A DNA stretch of 64,000 bases from contig NZ_JACRWE010000004.1 of assembly GCF_014323405.1 (NCBI RefSeq), forward strand, positions 1 through 64,000, read 5' to 3'. How positions within the stretch are numbered: position 1 is the first letter of the stretch; each line of letters opens with the position of its first letter. The notes beneath the pieces were generated by a model, which ran no database searches, was not told the DNA's origin, and worked only from the letters and a program-made list of their open reading frames with translations. The translations under genes were made by a program, and so were the position numbers. Source of the DNA: Romboutsia faecis. GTDB lineage: Bacteria; Bacillota; Clostridia; Peptostreptococcales; Peptostreptococcaceae. Positions 16,451 through 24,910 of this stretch are shown here, one piece after another.

Positions 16451-18241
16451 TTATTCTGCAGAGCTATCAGTAGCAAGTTCTGGCTCAGTTTGAATTTCAC
16501 CATATACGTTACTTTTATCAAAGTAATGAGTATGTAAGTACTTATGAGCTATATGGCCGTTAGGTTCACCTAAGAACTCGGCATATAATTTTTGTATATC
16601 TGGGTTTTCATGAGATTTACGAAGAGGTTTATGTGCATCTATTTCATATAATCCAGCGCCTCTAGCTTTAACTTTTTCATAATCTCCTCCATGGAATGGT
16701 TGACCACCACCAGCTACACATCCACCAGGACAAGCCATGATTTCTATAATATGATACTTAGATTTACCAGATCTTAATTCGTCCATAAGAACTCTGGCGT
16801 TACCTAAACTACTAGCGGCAGCAACATTTACAGTCTTTCCATTTATATTTATGCTAGCTTCTTTTATTCCCTCCATACCTCTTACGGAAGTAAAGTTAAT
16901 GTCTTCTAGAGTTTCATCAGTTATTACTTCATAAGCAGTACGAAGAGCTGCTTCTAAAACTCCGCCAGTAACACCAAATATATCAGCAGCACCAGTAGAA
17001 TATCCAAGAGGGCTATCAAATTCAGATTCTTCTAAGTTAGCTAAATCTAAACCAGCTTCTTTTATCATTCTAGCTAATTCTCTTACAGTTATAGATAAAT
17101 CTGTATCAATTATTCCATCTTGGCCTAATTCTTCTCTTGCTACTTCGTATTTTTTAGCAACACAAGGCATTATAGATATAATTATAACTTCATCAGGTTT
17201 TTTATTTAATACCTTATCAGCAAAATAATACCTAGCTATTGGAGAGAACATACCTTGAGGAGATCTACAAGTTGATAAGTGATTTATTAAATCAGGGTAT
17301 TCATGTTCTACAAAATTTACCCAAGCTGGGCAGCAACTTGTTAATATAGGAAGATTTTGATTTTGTTGTAATCTTCCTATAAACTCAGTTCCTTCTTCCA
17401 TTATAGTTAAATCAGCTGCAAAGTTAGTATCAAAGACATAATCAAATCCTAATGCCTTTAAAGCAGACACTAATTTACCAGTAGATATAGAACCAGGAGC
17501 TAATCCAAATTCTTCACTTATACCAACTCTTACAGCAGGAGCTATTTGAACCATTACAGGCTTTTCTTTTTGAGATAAAGCAGCCCAAGCTTCAGATGTA
17601 TTGTCTTTTTCCATTAAAGCTCCAGTTGGACACACACTTATACATTGACCGCAGAATGTACATTCAGTATCGCATAAATCAGAATTAAAGAATGTACCAA
17701 CCTCTGTGTTGAAACCACGATTAACACCAGAAAGTACACCTACAGTTTGAACTTCATTACACATAGTTTCACATCTTCTACATAGTATACACTTATCGTG
17801 GTCTTTAACTATAGATTTAGAAGAAGTATCAGTTGGAGCAGTAGCTTGCTCACCTCTGAATCTTACTTTTCTTATTCCTAATTCTGCAGCTATATCTTGT
17901 AATTCACATTTTCCGTTTTTAGAACAAGATAAACAATCTTGTGGATGATCTGATAATAATAATTCAACAACGTTTTTACGGAACTTTAATGCTTCTGGAG
18001 TATTAGTATTAACAACCATACCTTCTTTAACATTTGTACCACAAGCAGGAACTAAACCTCTTCCAGCACTAACCATACATACACGGCAAGATGCACATTG
18101 GTTAACCATATTTATTTCATCCATTTTTAAATGGCATAAATTAGGTATATTAATATTTACTTGTTTTGCAGCATCAAGGATTTTAGTACCAGCTGGTACA
18201 GAGACCTCTTTGCCATTTATAGTTAAATTAACTAAACTCAT
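16451..18241 (-). CDS. hydA: NAD(P)-linked [FeFe] hydrogenase, catalytic subunit HydA
   Basis: This is the H2-forming/oxidising subunit of a trimeric cytosolic hydrogenase. In its 596 aa: an N-terminal [2Fe-2S] domain (CHLKMDE, CASCRVC), a His-Cys3 cluster (HPQDCLSC, KCELQ), two [4Fe-4S] sites (CILCRRCETMC, CTFCGQCISVCPTG), then the H-cluster motifs TSCCPAWVNF, MPCVAKKYE and MACPGGCVAGGGQP. The small C-terminal Fe-hydrogenase domain follows. The RBS is AGGGGGGATA. It is the last gene of hydC-hydB-hydA, 20 bp after hydB. The architecture matches electron-bifurcating HydABC; bifurcation itself is inferred. Confidence 0.95.
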   Translation of the reverse strand: MSLVNLTINGKEVSVPAGTKILDAAKQVNINIPNLCHLKMDEINMVNQCASCRVCMVSAGRGLVPACGTNVKEGMVVNTNTPEALKFRKNVVELLLSDHPQDCLSCSKNGKCELQDIAAELGIRKVRFRGEQATAPTDTSSKSIVKDHDKCILCRRCETMCNEVQTVGVLSGVNRGFNTEVGTFFNSDLCDTECTFCGQCISVCPTGALMEKDNTSEAWAALSQKEKPVMVQIAPAVRVGISEEFGLAPGSISTGKLVSALKALGFDYVFDTNFAADLTIMEEGTEFIGRLQQNQNLPILTSCCPAWVNFVEHEYPDLINHLSTCRSPQGMFSPIARYYFADKVLNKKPDEVIIISIMPCVAKKYEVAREELGQDGIIDTDLSITVRELARMIKEAGLDLANLEESEFDSPLGYSTGAADIFGVTGGVLEAALRTAYEVITDETLEDINFTSVRGMEGIKEASININGKTVNVAAASSLGNARVLMDELRSGKSKYHIIEIMACPGGCVAGGGQPFHGGDYEKVKARGAGLYEIDAHKPLRKSHENPDIQKLYAEFLGEPNGHIAHKYLHTHYFDKSNVYGEIQTEPELATDSSAE

Positions 18242-18261
18242 TGATATCCCCCCTAAACTAA

Positions 18262-20142
18262 TTACTTAGTGATTATAGCGTTAAATTTACACTTATCTAT
18301 GCAAGTACCACATTTTAAGCACTTAGAAGTATCTATAACATGTTGTTCTTTTTTGTTACCAGTTATGCAACCAGCAGGACAAACTTTAGCACACATAGTA
18401 CATCCTTTACAAGCATCTGTTATATAATAATCTAACATAGCTGTACATTTACCAGCAGGACATTTATGATCTTTGACATGAGCCAAATATTCATCATAGA
18501 AATATTCAAGTGTACTTAAAACTGGGTTAGGAGCACATTTACCTAGTCCGCATAAAGAAGTAGTTTTTATAGTAGTAGCTAAATCCTTTAAGTCAACAAG
18601 ATCTTCTTCAGTTCCTTTACCTTCAGTTATTTTAGTAAGTAATTCTAGTAATCTTTTATTACCTATACGACAAGGAGTACATTTACCGCAAGATTCTTCA
18701 ACTGTAAACTCAAGGAAGAATTTAGATATATTAACCATACAGTCGGAATCATCAAGAACAAGCATACCACCAGATCCCATCATAGACCCTATCGAACTTA
18801 AGGATTTAAAATCTATAGGAGTATCTAAATTTTTAGCAGATATACATCCACCAGATGGTCCACCAGTTTGAACAGCCTTGAACTCTCTTCCGTTAGGAAT
18901 ACCTCCACCTATTTCATAAACTATTTCTCTTAGAGTAGTTCCCATTGGTACTTCAACAAGCCCTACGTTATTTACTTTTCCACCAAGTGCGAACACTTTA
19001 GTACCAGGAGAATCTTCAGTACCATAGCTATTAAACCAAGAAGCACCTTGATTTATTATAGCTGGAATATTAGCGAAAGTTTCAACGTTATTTAAGCAAG
19101 TAGGAGAGTCCCATAATCCACGTTTAGATGAACTATAAGTTTTCATTCTAGGTTCACCACGTTTACCTTCGATTGAATGTATTAGAGCAGTACCTTCACC
19201 GCATACGAATGCACCAGCACCATATTTTAATTCTATATTAAAGTTAAATCCAGTTCCCATTATATTATTACCAAGAAGACCAGTCTCCTCAGCTTGTGCA
19301 ATTGCAACTTTTAATCTTTCTATAGCAAGAGGATATTCAGCTCTTATATATATATATCCAGTATCCGCGCCAATAGAGTAGCCACATATTGCCATAGCTT
19401 CTAACACACTATGAGGATCACCTTCAAGAACTGATCTATCCATGAATGCTCCAGGGTCACCTTCATCAGCATTACAGACAACATATTTATTACCAGGAGC
19501 AGTATTAGCAGTAGATTCCCACTTGATACCAGTAGGGAAACCAGCTCCACCTCTACCTCTTAAACCAGAAGTTTTTACTTCAGCAATAACATCTTCAGGT
19601 TTTAACTCAGTTAAACATTTTCCAAGAGCAACATAACCATCGTTACCTATGTACTCATTTATATTTTCAGGATTTATGTGCCCACAGTTTCTAAGGGCAA
19701 CACGACATTGTTTTTTATAGAATGACATTTCATCATGTCTTTCAACTTTTTTATGATCTAGAGCAGGCTCTTCAAATAATAATCTTTCAACGACTCTGTG
19801 ATTAAGTATATGCTCTTGAACGATTTCTCTTGCATCTTCAGGTTTAACTTGAACATAGAAAACGTTATCCGGATAAACTTTAACTATTGGTCCTTTAGCA
19901 CAGAATCCAAAGCAACCTGTTAGTTGAACTTCTGCATGATCAGAAAGACCTGCTTTTTCTATTTCAGATTTTAAATTTTCTATTATTTCCATACTGTCAG
20001 AAGATGAACATCCAGTACCTCCGCAAACTAGTATATCTCTTTTAGCTAAATCATCTTTAGTAAAGTTTTCTCTTAATTGAAGAGATGGTTTAAACTCTTT
20101 AACTGCTTTCTTTAATTCATCAAATGAATTTATTCTACTCAT
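18262..20142 (-). CDS. hydB: NADH-binding subunit HydB of the trimeric hydrogenase (NuoF-like)
   Basis: HydB carries FMN and the NAD(H) site and passes electrons between NAD(H), ferredoxin and HydA. The 626-aa protein has an N-terminal thioredoxin-like [2Fe-2S] domain (CGGTGCSSSD, CFGFCAKGP), the NuoF core with GRGGAGFPTGIKW and NADEGDPGAFMDR, an SLBB region, a [4Fe-4S] motif ESCGKCTPCRIG, and a C-terminal 2x[4Fe-4S] ferredoxin domain (CKGCTMCAKVCP, CLKCGTCIDKC). Those extra C-terminal clusters are typical of bifurcating hydrogenases, not of complex I. Spacing is 20 bp to hydA and 13 bp from hydC. Confidence 0.95.
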   Translation of the reverse strand: MSRINSFDELKKAVKEFKPSLQLRENFTKDDLAKRDILVCGGTGCSSSDSMEIIENLKSEIEKAGLSDHAEVQLTGCFGFCAKGPIVKVYPDNVFYVQVKPEDAREIVQEHILNHRVVERLLFEEPALDHKKVERHDEMSFYKKQCRVALRNCGHINPENINEYIGNDGYVALGKCLTELKPEDVIAEVKTSGLRGRGGAGFPTGIKWESTANTAPGNKYVVCNADEGDPGAFMDRSVLEGDPHSVLEAMAICGYSIGADTGYIYIRAEYPLAIERLKVAIAQAEETGLLGNNIMGTGFNFNIELKYGAGAFVCGEGTALIHSIEGKRGEPRMKTYSSSKRGLWDSPTCLNNVETFANIPAIINQGASWFNSYGTEDSPGTKVFALGGKVNNVGLVEVPMGTTLREIVYEIGGGIPNGREFKAVQTGGPSGGCISAKNLDTPIDFKSLSSIGSMMGSGGMLVLDDSDCMVNISKFFLEFTVEESCGKCTPCRIGNKRLLELLTKITEGKGTEEDLVDLKDLATTIKTTSLCGLGKCAPNPVLSTLEYFYDEYLAHVKDHKCPAGKCTAMLDYYITDACKGCTMCAKVCPAGCITGNKKEQHVIDTSKCLKCGTCIDKCKFNAIITK

Positions 20143-20155
20143 TATCTATCCCCCC

Positions 20156-20653
20156 TTAACAACTTAACTCTAGTTCTCTGTAATGATCTAAAATTTCACT
20201 AACTTTATCAGGTGTTACTTGTCCATAAACTTTACCGTTTACAACAACGACTGGAGCAAGTCCACAAGCACCAACACATCTCAAACCTTCTAGAGTAAAC
20301 TTAAGGTCCTTAGTAGTTTCACCAGCTTTAATACCTAACTGTTTTTCAAATTCAGCTATTATCTTGTCTGCACCCTTAACAAAACATACAGTACCTAGGC
20401 AAACACTTATTTTATATTCTCCTATAGGCTCTGTAGTAAAGTAAGAATAGAAACTAACAACGCCATAAACCTTAGCAGGAGAAACCTCTAGTTTGTCTGC
20501 TATATAGAGTTGAACTTCTTTTGGAAGATAGCCAAAAATTCCTTGAGCAGTATGTAAAACTTGAATTAAAGCTCCTTTTTTAGATGGAAGAGAGTCTATA
20601 AATCTATCTAACTCTTCAAACAAGTTTTTGTTGCGAGAAACAAAATCGCACAT
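20156..20653 (-). CDS. hydC: [2Fe-2S] subunit HydC of the trimeric hydrogenase (NuoE-like)
   Basis: HydC is the small electron-transfer subunit next to HydB. From the ATG at 20653 the product is 165 aa. The RBS AAGGGGGAT lies 5 bases upstream; a longer frame to 20710 would start with a hydrophobic stretch without RBS and is rejected. It has the helical N-terminal part (KKGALIQVLHTAQGIFGYLP) and the thioredoxin-like fold with four cluster cysteines in CLGTVCFVKGA and CVGACGLAPVV. It opens the hydC-hydB-hydA operon; an inverted repeat around a TATAAT lies about 170 bp upstream. Confidence 0.95.
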   Translation of the reverse strand: MCDFVSRNKNLFEELDRFIDSLPSKKGALIQVLHTAQGIFGYLPKEVQLYIADKLEVSPAKVYGVVSFYSYFTTEPIGEYKISVCLGTVCFVKGADKIIAEFEKQLGIKAGETTKDLKFTLEGLRCVGACGLAPVVVVNGKVYGQVTPDKVSEILDHYRELELSC

Positions 20654-20816
20654 AAAAATCCCCCTTTTAAATTTAAAGTTATTATTATATAAAAAATAAT
20701 AAACTAGCACCTAAAATTAAAAAATCCCAATTTTAATATAATTTGAATAAGAAAATAAACGAAGTTGATGAGTTTTATGAATTGCATAGATGAATTAAGA
20801 TAAATTTCTTGTTATT

Positions 20817-20863
20817 ATTAACTATATTATTATTATAGTATATAAAAGTATCGAATAGTTAAT
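20817..20863. promoter_or_regulatory. Inverted repeat around a -10 element upstream of hydC
   Basis: ATTAACTAT (20817-20825) and ATAGTTAAT (20855-20863) form a 9-bp dyad with a 29-bp spacer that contains, on the minus strand, a TATAAT (20831-20836). A Rex-like half site TTGTTA at 20809-20814 is adjacent, but the spacing does not fit the Rex consensus. It is a candidate operator for the hydrogenase operon. Otherwise 20654-20940 holds only AT-rich sequence. Confidence 0.35.
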
Positions 20864-20940
20864 ATTGAAAGTTAAATATATGGAAAACATTTATAACATA
20901 TATTTAGAATAGCAATGTACATCTATGATTAATTATAATA

Positions 20941-20990
20941 AAAAATACTCCTAAATGCATTAAATATAATTGTATTTAAGAGTATTTTTA
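20941..20990 (-). terminator. Terminator of cls
   Basis: AAAAATACTC (20941-20950) pairs with GAGTATTTTT (20981-20990), with additional pairing inside. On the minus strand it follows the cls stop by about 20 bp and ends in a T-run. Confidence 0.8.
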
Positions 20991-21010
20991 TATTAATATA
21001 TATAATTTTT

Positions 21011-22495
21011 TTATAACAGAGGAGATAGTAGTCTAGAAATAGCTTCTTTGATTTTAATAGATCTAGGTCTAGAATTGTACATTTCTATAGTCATCGATTT
21101 AGATTTAGTAATATCCTTCTCAAATATTAGCCTTTGCTTCTTAGAAACATCTTCAGAATAAATAAAAGCATTTACCTCAAAATTAAGTTCAAAACTTCTA
21201 ATATCCATATTGGCAGTTCCTATGGAACAAATAGAATCATCAATAACTATAGTTTTTGCATGTAAGAAAGCATCGTCACCATAAGTATAAATTTTAGCCC
21301 CAAATTTTAACAACTCACCCGCATAAGAACAAGATGCCCAATATACAAATGGATGGTCTGGTTTAGATGGTATCATTATTCTTACATCAACTCCAGATAA
21401 ACATGCTATCTTTAATGAATCAATTAAAGTCCTATCTAAAATAAGGTACGGACTTTGTATATATATATATTTTCTAGCTTTTTGTATCATCTTAATATAT
21501 CCATATTTAATTTCATCTAATTCAGTTATATCCGGTCCGCTAGAAACAATTTGAATTCCAACATTACTAGATGAATCATTGTAGTATATATTAGATGTTT
21601 GGTAGTCGTTAAAGTATTTTGCTAAGTCAAGATTTTCCTTAGTTGTGTATCTCCAATCTAAAATAAATCTTGTATTAAGATCAATAACAGATCCACCAGT
21701 AAGCCTTAAATGGGTGTCTCGCCATTCTCCAAACTTAGGGTCTTTGCCTAAATATTCATCACCTACATTATTTCCTCCGACAAATGCAACATTACCATCA
21801 ATTACAACAATTTTACGATGATTTCTATAATTCAAATTGAAGTTGACTATCTTAAGTAGAGAAGGGAAGAATGCTCCGGTTTTAACACCATTCTTTTTTA
21901 ATTTTATTAAAGTTTTATCTGAAAGTAGTCTACTACCAACTGAATCATATAAGAGTCTGACTTCAACTCCGCTTTTAGCTTTTTCAATAAGGATATCTAT
22001 TATTTGATTTCCAATATTATCATCCTTAAAAATATAAAATTGTATATTTATATAGCTTTTAGCATTTTTTAGCTCTAGTAAAAGAGAGTCAAAGAAATCT
22101 TTAGAACGATCATAAATATTAACACTATTATTATTAGTGTAATGAGCGCTATTTGAATTAGTAAGAGCATCTATCATATCTATATTATTTTTTAAATTTT
22201 TATCATGCATAGATGAATACTTTAATATATCTTTTGTCTTAGATATATTTTCTTTTATAATCTCATCTTCTTGTTCTTTTATTTTAAACATATTGTCTTT
22301 TGCTACACCTCTACCAACTAACATATATAATATAAATCCCCCAGCAGGTAGAATAGTAAGAACTGCAGTCCAGGCAACTATTGTCTCTATACTTCTTTTT
22401 TCTTTAAAGATAAGAATTAGAATAACAATGAAGTTGATTATATATATAGATGTAGCGATAATTTCATAAGCTGAATACTCTAAAAATGATAACAA
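21011..22495 (-). CDS. cls: Cardiolipin synthase
   Basis: The enzyme joins two phosphatidylglycerols to form cardiolipin at the membrane. The 494-aa protein has two N-terminal membrane helices (about residues 10-60) and two phospholipase D HKD motifs: HRKIVVID followed by GGNNVGDEY near residues 220-240, and HAKTIVID followed by GTANMD near 410-430. The start is TTG at 22495 with AGGAGG 7-8 bases upstream. It is a single-gene unit with its own terminator. No unusual features were noticed. Confidence 0.95.
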   Translation of the reverse strand: MLSFLEYSAYEIIATSIYIINFIVILILIFKEKRSIETIVAWTAVLTILPAGGFILYMLVGRGVAKDNMFKIKEQEDEIIKENISKTKDILKYSSMHDKNLKNNIDMIDALTNSNSAHYTNNNSVNIYDRSKDFFDSLLLELKNAKSYINIQFYIFKDDNIGNQIIDILIEKAKSGVEVRLLYDSVGSRLLSDKTLIKLKKNGVKTGAFFPSLLKIVNFNLNYRNHRKIVVIDGNVAFVGGNNVGDEYLGKDPKFGEWRDTHLRLTGGSVIDLNTRFILDWRYTTKENLDLAKYFNDYQTSNIYYNDSSSNVGIQIVSSGPDITELDEIKYGYIKMIQKARKYIYIQSPYLILDRTLIDSLKIACLSGVDVRIMIPSKPDHPFVYWASCSYAGELLKFGAKIYTYGDDAFLHAKTIVIDDSICSIGTANMDIRSFELNFEVNAFIYSEDVSKKQRLIFEKDITKSKSMTIEMYNSRPRSIKIKEAISRLLSPLL

Positions 22496-22582
22496 TGAAG
22501 CACCTCCTAAATTTTGGGATTTATTCTATTATATAAAATAAATTAATAATTAAAAAGGATAAATATAAATCACAATACTAGT

Positions 22583-22634
22583 ATAAACAAAAAGAGATTG
22601 AACTATCTTAGTAGAACAATCTCTTTTTGTTTAT
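22583..22634 (-). terminator. Terminator of the formate/nitrite channel gene
   Basis: An 18-bp stem (22583-22600 with 22617-22634) with a 16-base loop directly follows the stop codon on the minus strand and ends in a T-rich tail. Confidence 0.88.
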
Positions 22635-22636
22635 AA

Positions 22637-23506
22637 TTAAGCAGCTATATTTTCAGTAGCTTTATTTTTATCTTCTTTTACGAATAAGAAATAATATACA
22701 CCAGCAACAAATATTGCACCACCTAATATATTACCTATAGTAACAGGTATTAAGTTATTTATAAACATGCTAGGTATATTTAATTTTGCAGCTTCTTCTG
22801 CAGTTTTATGAGCAGCTTCTAAGTATAATGGATTAGATTTAGCAAATAATCCAGCGAAGAAATAAGCCATATTTGCAACGCAGTGTTCAAATCCTGTACA
22901 TACGAATAAGAATACACCGAAGAAACCAGTTAAAACTTTTCCAGTTATATCTTTAGCACCATAAGTCATCCAAACTGTAGCACATACTATCCAGTTACAT
23001 AATATACCAGACGCTATTGCAGCAGTCCAGCTGAATCCAAGTTTACCAATAGCATTCTTAACTACAACGCCACCGTATAAACCATTACTCCAATCAAATA
23101 CACCAGATAAGCTTACTAACCAAGCTACTAATATTCCACCAAGTAAGTTACCAGTCCATACTAAAGCCCAGTTTTTGAAAGCTTGTCCCCAAGTAACTCT
23201 TTTCTTTAAAGCAGCTAAAGTTATAAGTATATTACCTGTAAATAAATCCGCACCAGCTATTAAAACAAATATAAGACCAGCTGGGAACATAAGTCCTGCT
23301 AATGCTTTACCTAATCCGTAAGTAGCAGGGTTTGCTAATAAGTTGTAAGCAGCACCTATTGAACCTAAAGCACCAAAAGCTATATAAGCTCCTGCAAGGA
23401 ATGCAGATGCTAAAACTTTTTTAGTAGGTGTAGTTGCTTTTTTTACACCAGCTTCTATAGTATATTGAGCTATTTCAGCTGGAGCTAACATCATTTTTTG
23501 TGACAT
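22637..23506 (-). CDS. focA: Formate/nitrite transporter family channel, copy 1
   Basis: FNT proteins form pentameric membrane channels for formate, nitrite or hydrosulfide. The 289-aa product has the family start (LAPAEIAQYTIEAGVKKA), six hydrophobic segments, the LFTGNILIT motif and the GFEHCVANM segment that carries the central His. Formate is the favoured substrate because a formate dehydrogenase/hydrogenase cluster lies at 45-50 kb. Hydrosulfide or nitrite cannot be excluded from sequence alone. A second, divergent FNT gene starts 278 bp away. Confidence 0.92.
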   Translation of the reverse strand: MSQKMMLAPAEIAQYTIEAGVKKATTPTKKVLASAFLAGAYIAFGALGSIGAAYNLLANPATYGLGKALAGLMFPAGLIFVLIAGADLFTGNILITLAALKKRVTWGQAFKNWALVWTGNLLGGILVAWLVSLSGVFDWSNGLYGGVVVKNAIGKLGFSWTAAIASGILCNWIVCATVWMTYGAKDITGKVLTGFFGVFLFVCTGFEHCVANMAYFFAGLFAKSNPLYLEAAHKTAEEAAKLNIPSMFINNLIPVTIGNILGGAIFVAGVYYFLFVKEDKNKATENIAA

Positions 23507-23558
23507 TAATAATTCCTCCTAAAATTTTTATTGTAAAAATTATAAATTTCGATATAAA

Positions 23559-23574
23559 GTGTCATTATCGACAC
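23559..23574. promoter_or_regulatory. Inverted repeat GTGTC-N6-GACAC
   Basis: A perfect 5-bp dyad with a 6-bp centre lies about 53 bp upstream of FNT copy 1, in the divergent intergenic region. It is a candidate operator of unknown regulator. Confidence 0.4.
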
Positions 23575-23606
23575 AGCATTTAATATTATACAATAAAAAA
23601 AAATCT

Positions 23607-23628
23607 TTGTATACATTAAACAATGTAT
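23607..23628. promoter_or_regulatory. Inverted repeat and repeated TTGTATACAT element
   Basis: ATACATT-AAAC-AATGTAT (23611-23628) is a perfect dyad. Its left part belongs to TTGTATACAT (23607-23616), which recurs exactly at 23689-23698, 82 bp away. Both copies lie between the two divergent FNT genes. Confidence 0.4.
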
Positions 23629-23732
23629 TATTATTGTTTTAATTTGGAAAAAGACAACAAGTATACCAATTAAGTTAGATTAAAAATATTGTATACATGA
23701 ATGTGGCTTTAATATAAAAAGAAAAGGAATGA

Positions 23733-23738
23733 TATAAT
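23733..23738 (+). promoter_or_regulatory. Putative -10 of FNT copy 2
   Basis: TATAAT lies 46 bp before the FNT copy 2 start. No convincing -35 is seen; the upstream TTGTATACAT copy may bind an activator. Confidence 0.35.
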
Positions 23739-23783
23739 AAATATGTAGTAAAAAATACCAAGGCTAATAAAGGGGGGAATTTT

Positions 23784-24584
23784 ATGGACAAAAAATTCTT
23801 AACACCCGGGGAAATAGCTAAAGCAACTATAAATGCAGGTATCAAAAAGGCAAATCTTTCAATAAAGTCATGTATGATTCTAGGAATTCTCGCAGGTTTT
23901 TTCATAGGTTTAGGTGGTTTAGCAAATATAATAATTAGTCAATCAATTGGAGTATTTGATGCAGGTTTGGCTAAATTTTTAGGGGCAATGGTGTTCCCTG
24001 TTGGACTTATGTTGGTTGTAATCTGTGGGGCAGAGCTTTTTACAGGTAACAATCTAATGTCATTAGCAGTTATGGATAAGAAGATAACTATAGGTAAAAT
24101 GTTTAGAAATTGGGGACTAGTATGGTGTGCTAACTTCATTGGATCATTGGCTTTAGTACTTCTTATATATTATTCAAATAGTCTAGGTGGAGATGCAGCT
24201 GCAAAGGCTATAGCTATAGGAGAGGCTAAGGCAAGTATTCCATTAATGGATGCTTTTTTAAGAGGTATACTTTGCAATATAGTTGTTGTACTAGCAGTAT
24301 GGTTTGCTACAGCAGCTCAAGATATTATATCTAAGATATTTTCATGTTGGTTTCCAATTATGTTATTTGTATTATGTGGATTTGAGCATAGTGTTGCGAA
24401 TATGTTCTTTATACCAATGGGAATGATATTAGGTGGAAATATAGCAATACAAAATCTTATTGTAAGTATAATAGTTGTAACTTTAGGTAATATCGTAGGA
24501 GGAGCATTGATAGTTCCATTTATGTATTATCACTGTTACATCAAAGAAGATAATAATAAATCAGTAAGTAATGCGACAAAATAA
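23784..24584 (+). CDS. Formate/nitrite transporter family channel, copy 2
   Basis: This is a second FNT channel of 266 aa, divergent from copy 1. It shares the same plan: N-terminal LTPGEIAKATINAGIKKA, six hydrophobic segments, LFTGNNLMSLAVMDKK, NWGLVWCANFIGS, and GFEHSVANM with the central His. RBS GGGGGGAA precedes the ATG at 23784. The two copies differ at many positions, including Ser for Cys after the central His, so they are old paralogues and could differ in substrate or direction. A strong terminator follows. Confidence 0.92.
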   Translation: MDKKFLTPGEIAKATINAGIKKANLSIKSCMILGILAGFFIGLGGLANIIISQSIGVFDAGLAKFLGAMVFPVGLMLVVICGAELFTGNNLMSLAVMDKKITIGKMFRNWGLVWCANFIGSLALVLLIYYSNSLGGDAAAKAIAIGEAKASIPLMDAFLRGILCNIVVVLAVWFATAAQDIISKIFSCWFPIMLFVLCGFEHSVANMFFIPMGMILGGNIAIQNLIVSIIVVTLGNIVGGALIVPFMYYHCYIKEDNNKSVSNATK

Positions 24585-24601
24585 AACTGATACTTATAGA
24601 G

Positions 24602-24647
24602 AAAAAGCATATCTCAAAATAGAAATTATTTTGAGATATGCTTTTTT
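24602..24647 (+). terminator. Terminator of FNT copy 2
   Basis: A 19-bp perfect stem (24602-24620 with 24628-24646) with a 7-base loop and six Ts in the 3' arm. Confidence 0.93.
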
Positions 24648-24753
24648 GTATAGCGTATCTATAATATATAAAACTTAGTTGATAACTTATATATTTTAGT
24701 AATAGCAATAGATTTTAAAATGTAAAAAAAGACTATTTATGTAATTTAATAAG

Positions 24754-24788
24754 TAGTTGAGGACATGAGTGAAGCGGATTTTTTATTA
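24754..24788 (+). other. GC-richer island ending in a T-run, unknown
   Basis: GTTGAGGACATGAGTGAAGC followed by GGATTTTTTATT stands out from the very AT-rich 24648-24910 spacer. It has no ORF and no strong hairpin that I can see. It could be the 3' end of a small RNA or a relic; the rest of this 260-bp spacer shows nothing else. Confidence 0.25.
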
Positions 24789-24910
24789 TTTTTACTTCTT
24801 TAATATATATTGTTATTTTTTTTTTAATACATTATTATATTAAATATATAAAATTAATATAGTTAAATATAGAAATGATGAATAAATAGTATAAACTAGG
24901 AGGAAATATA

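Noticed and set aside
20654..20710. Longer hydC with a hydrophobic N-terminal extension
   Set aside because: The RBS AAGGGGGAT fits the ATG at 20653, and NuoE-like subunits have no signal sequence.
20804..20825. Rex operator before hydC
   Set aside because: Half sites TTGTTA and TAACTA are present but their spacing is 2 bp short of the TTGTTAA-N4-TTAACAA consensus.
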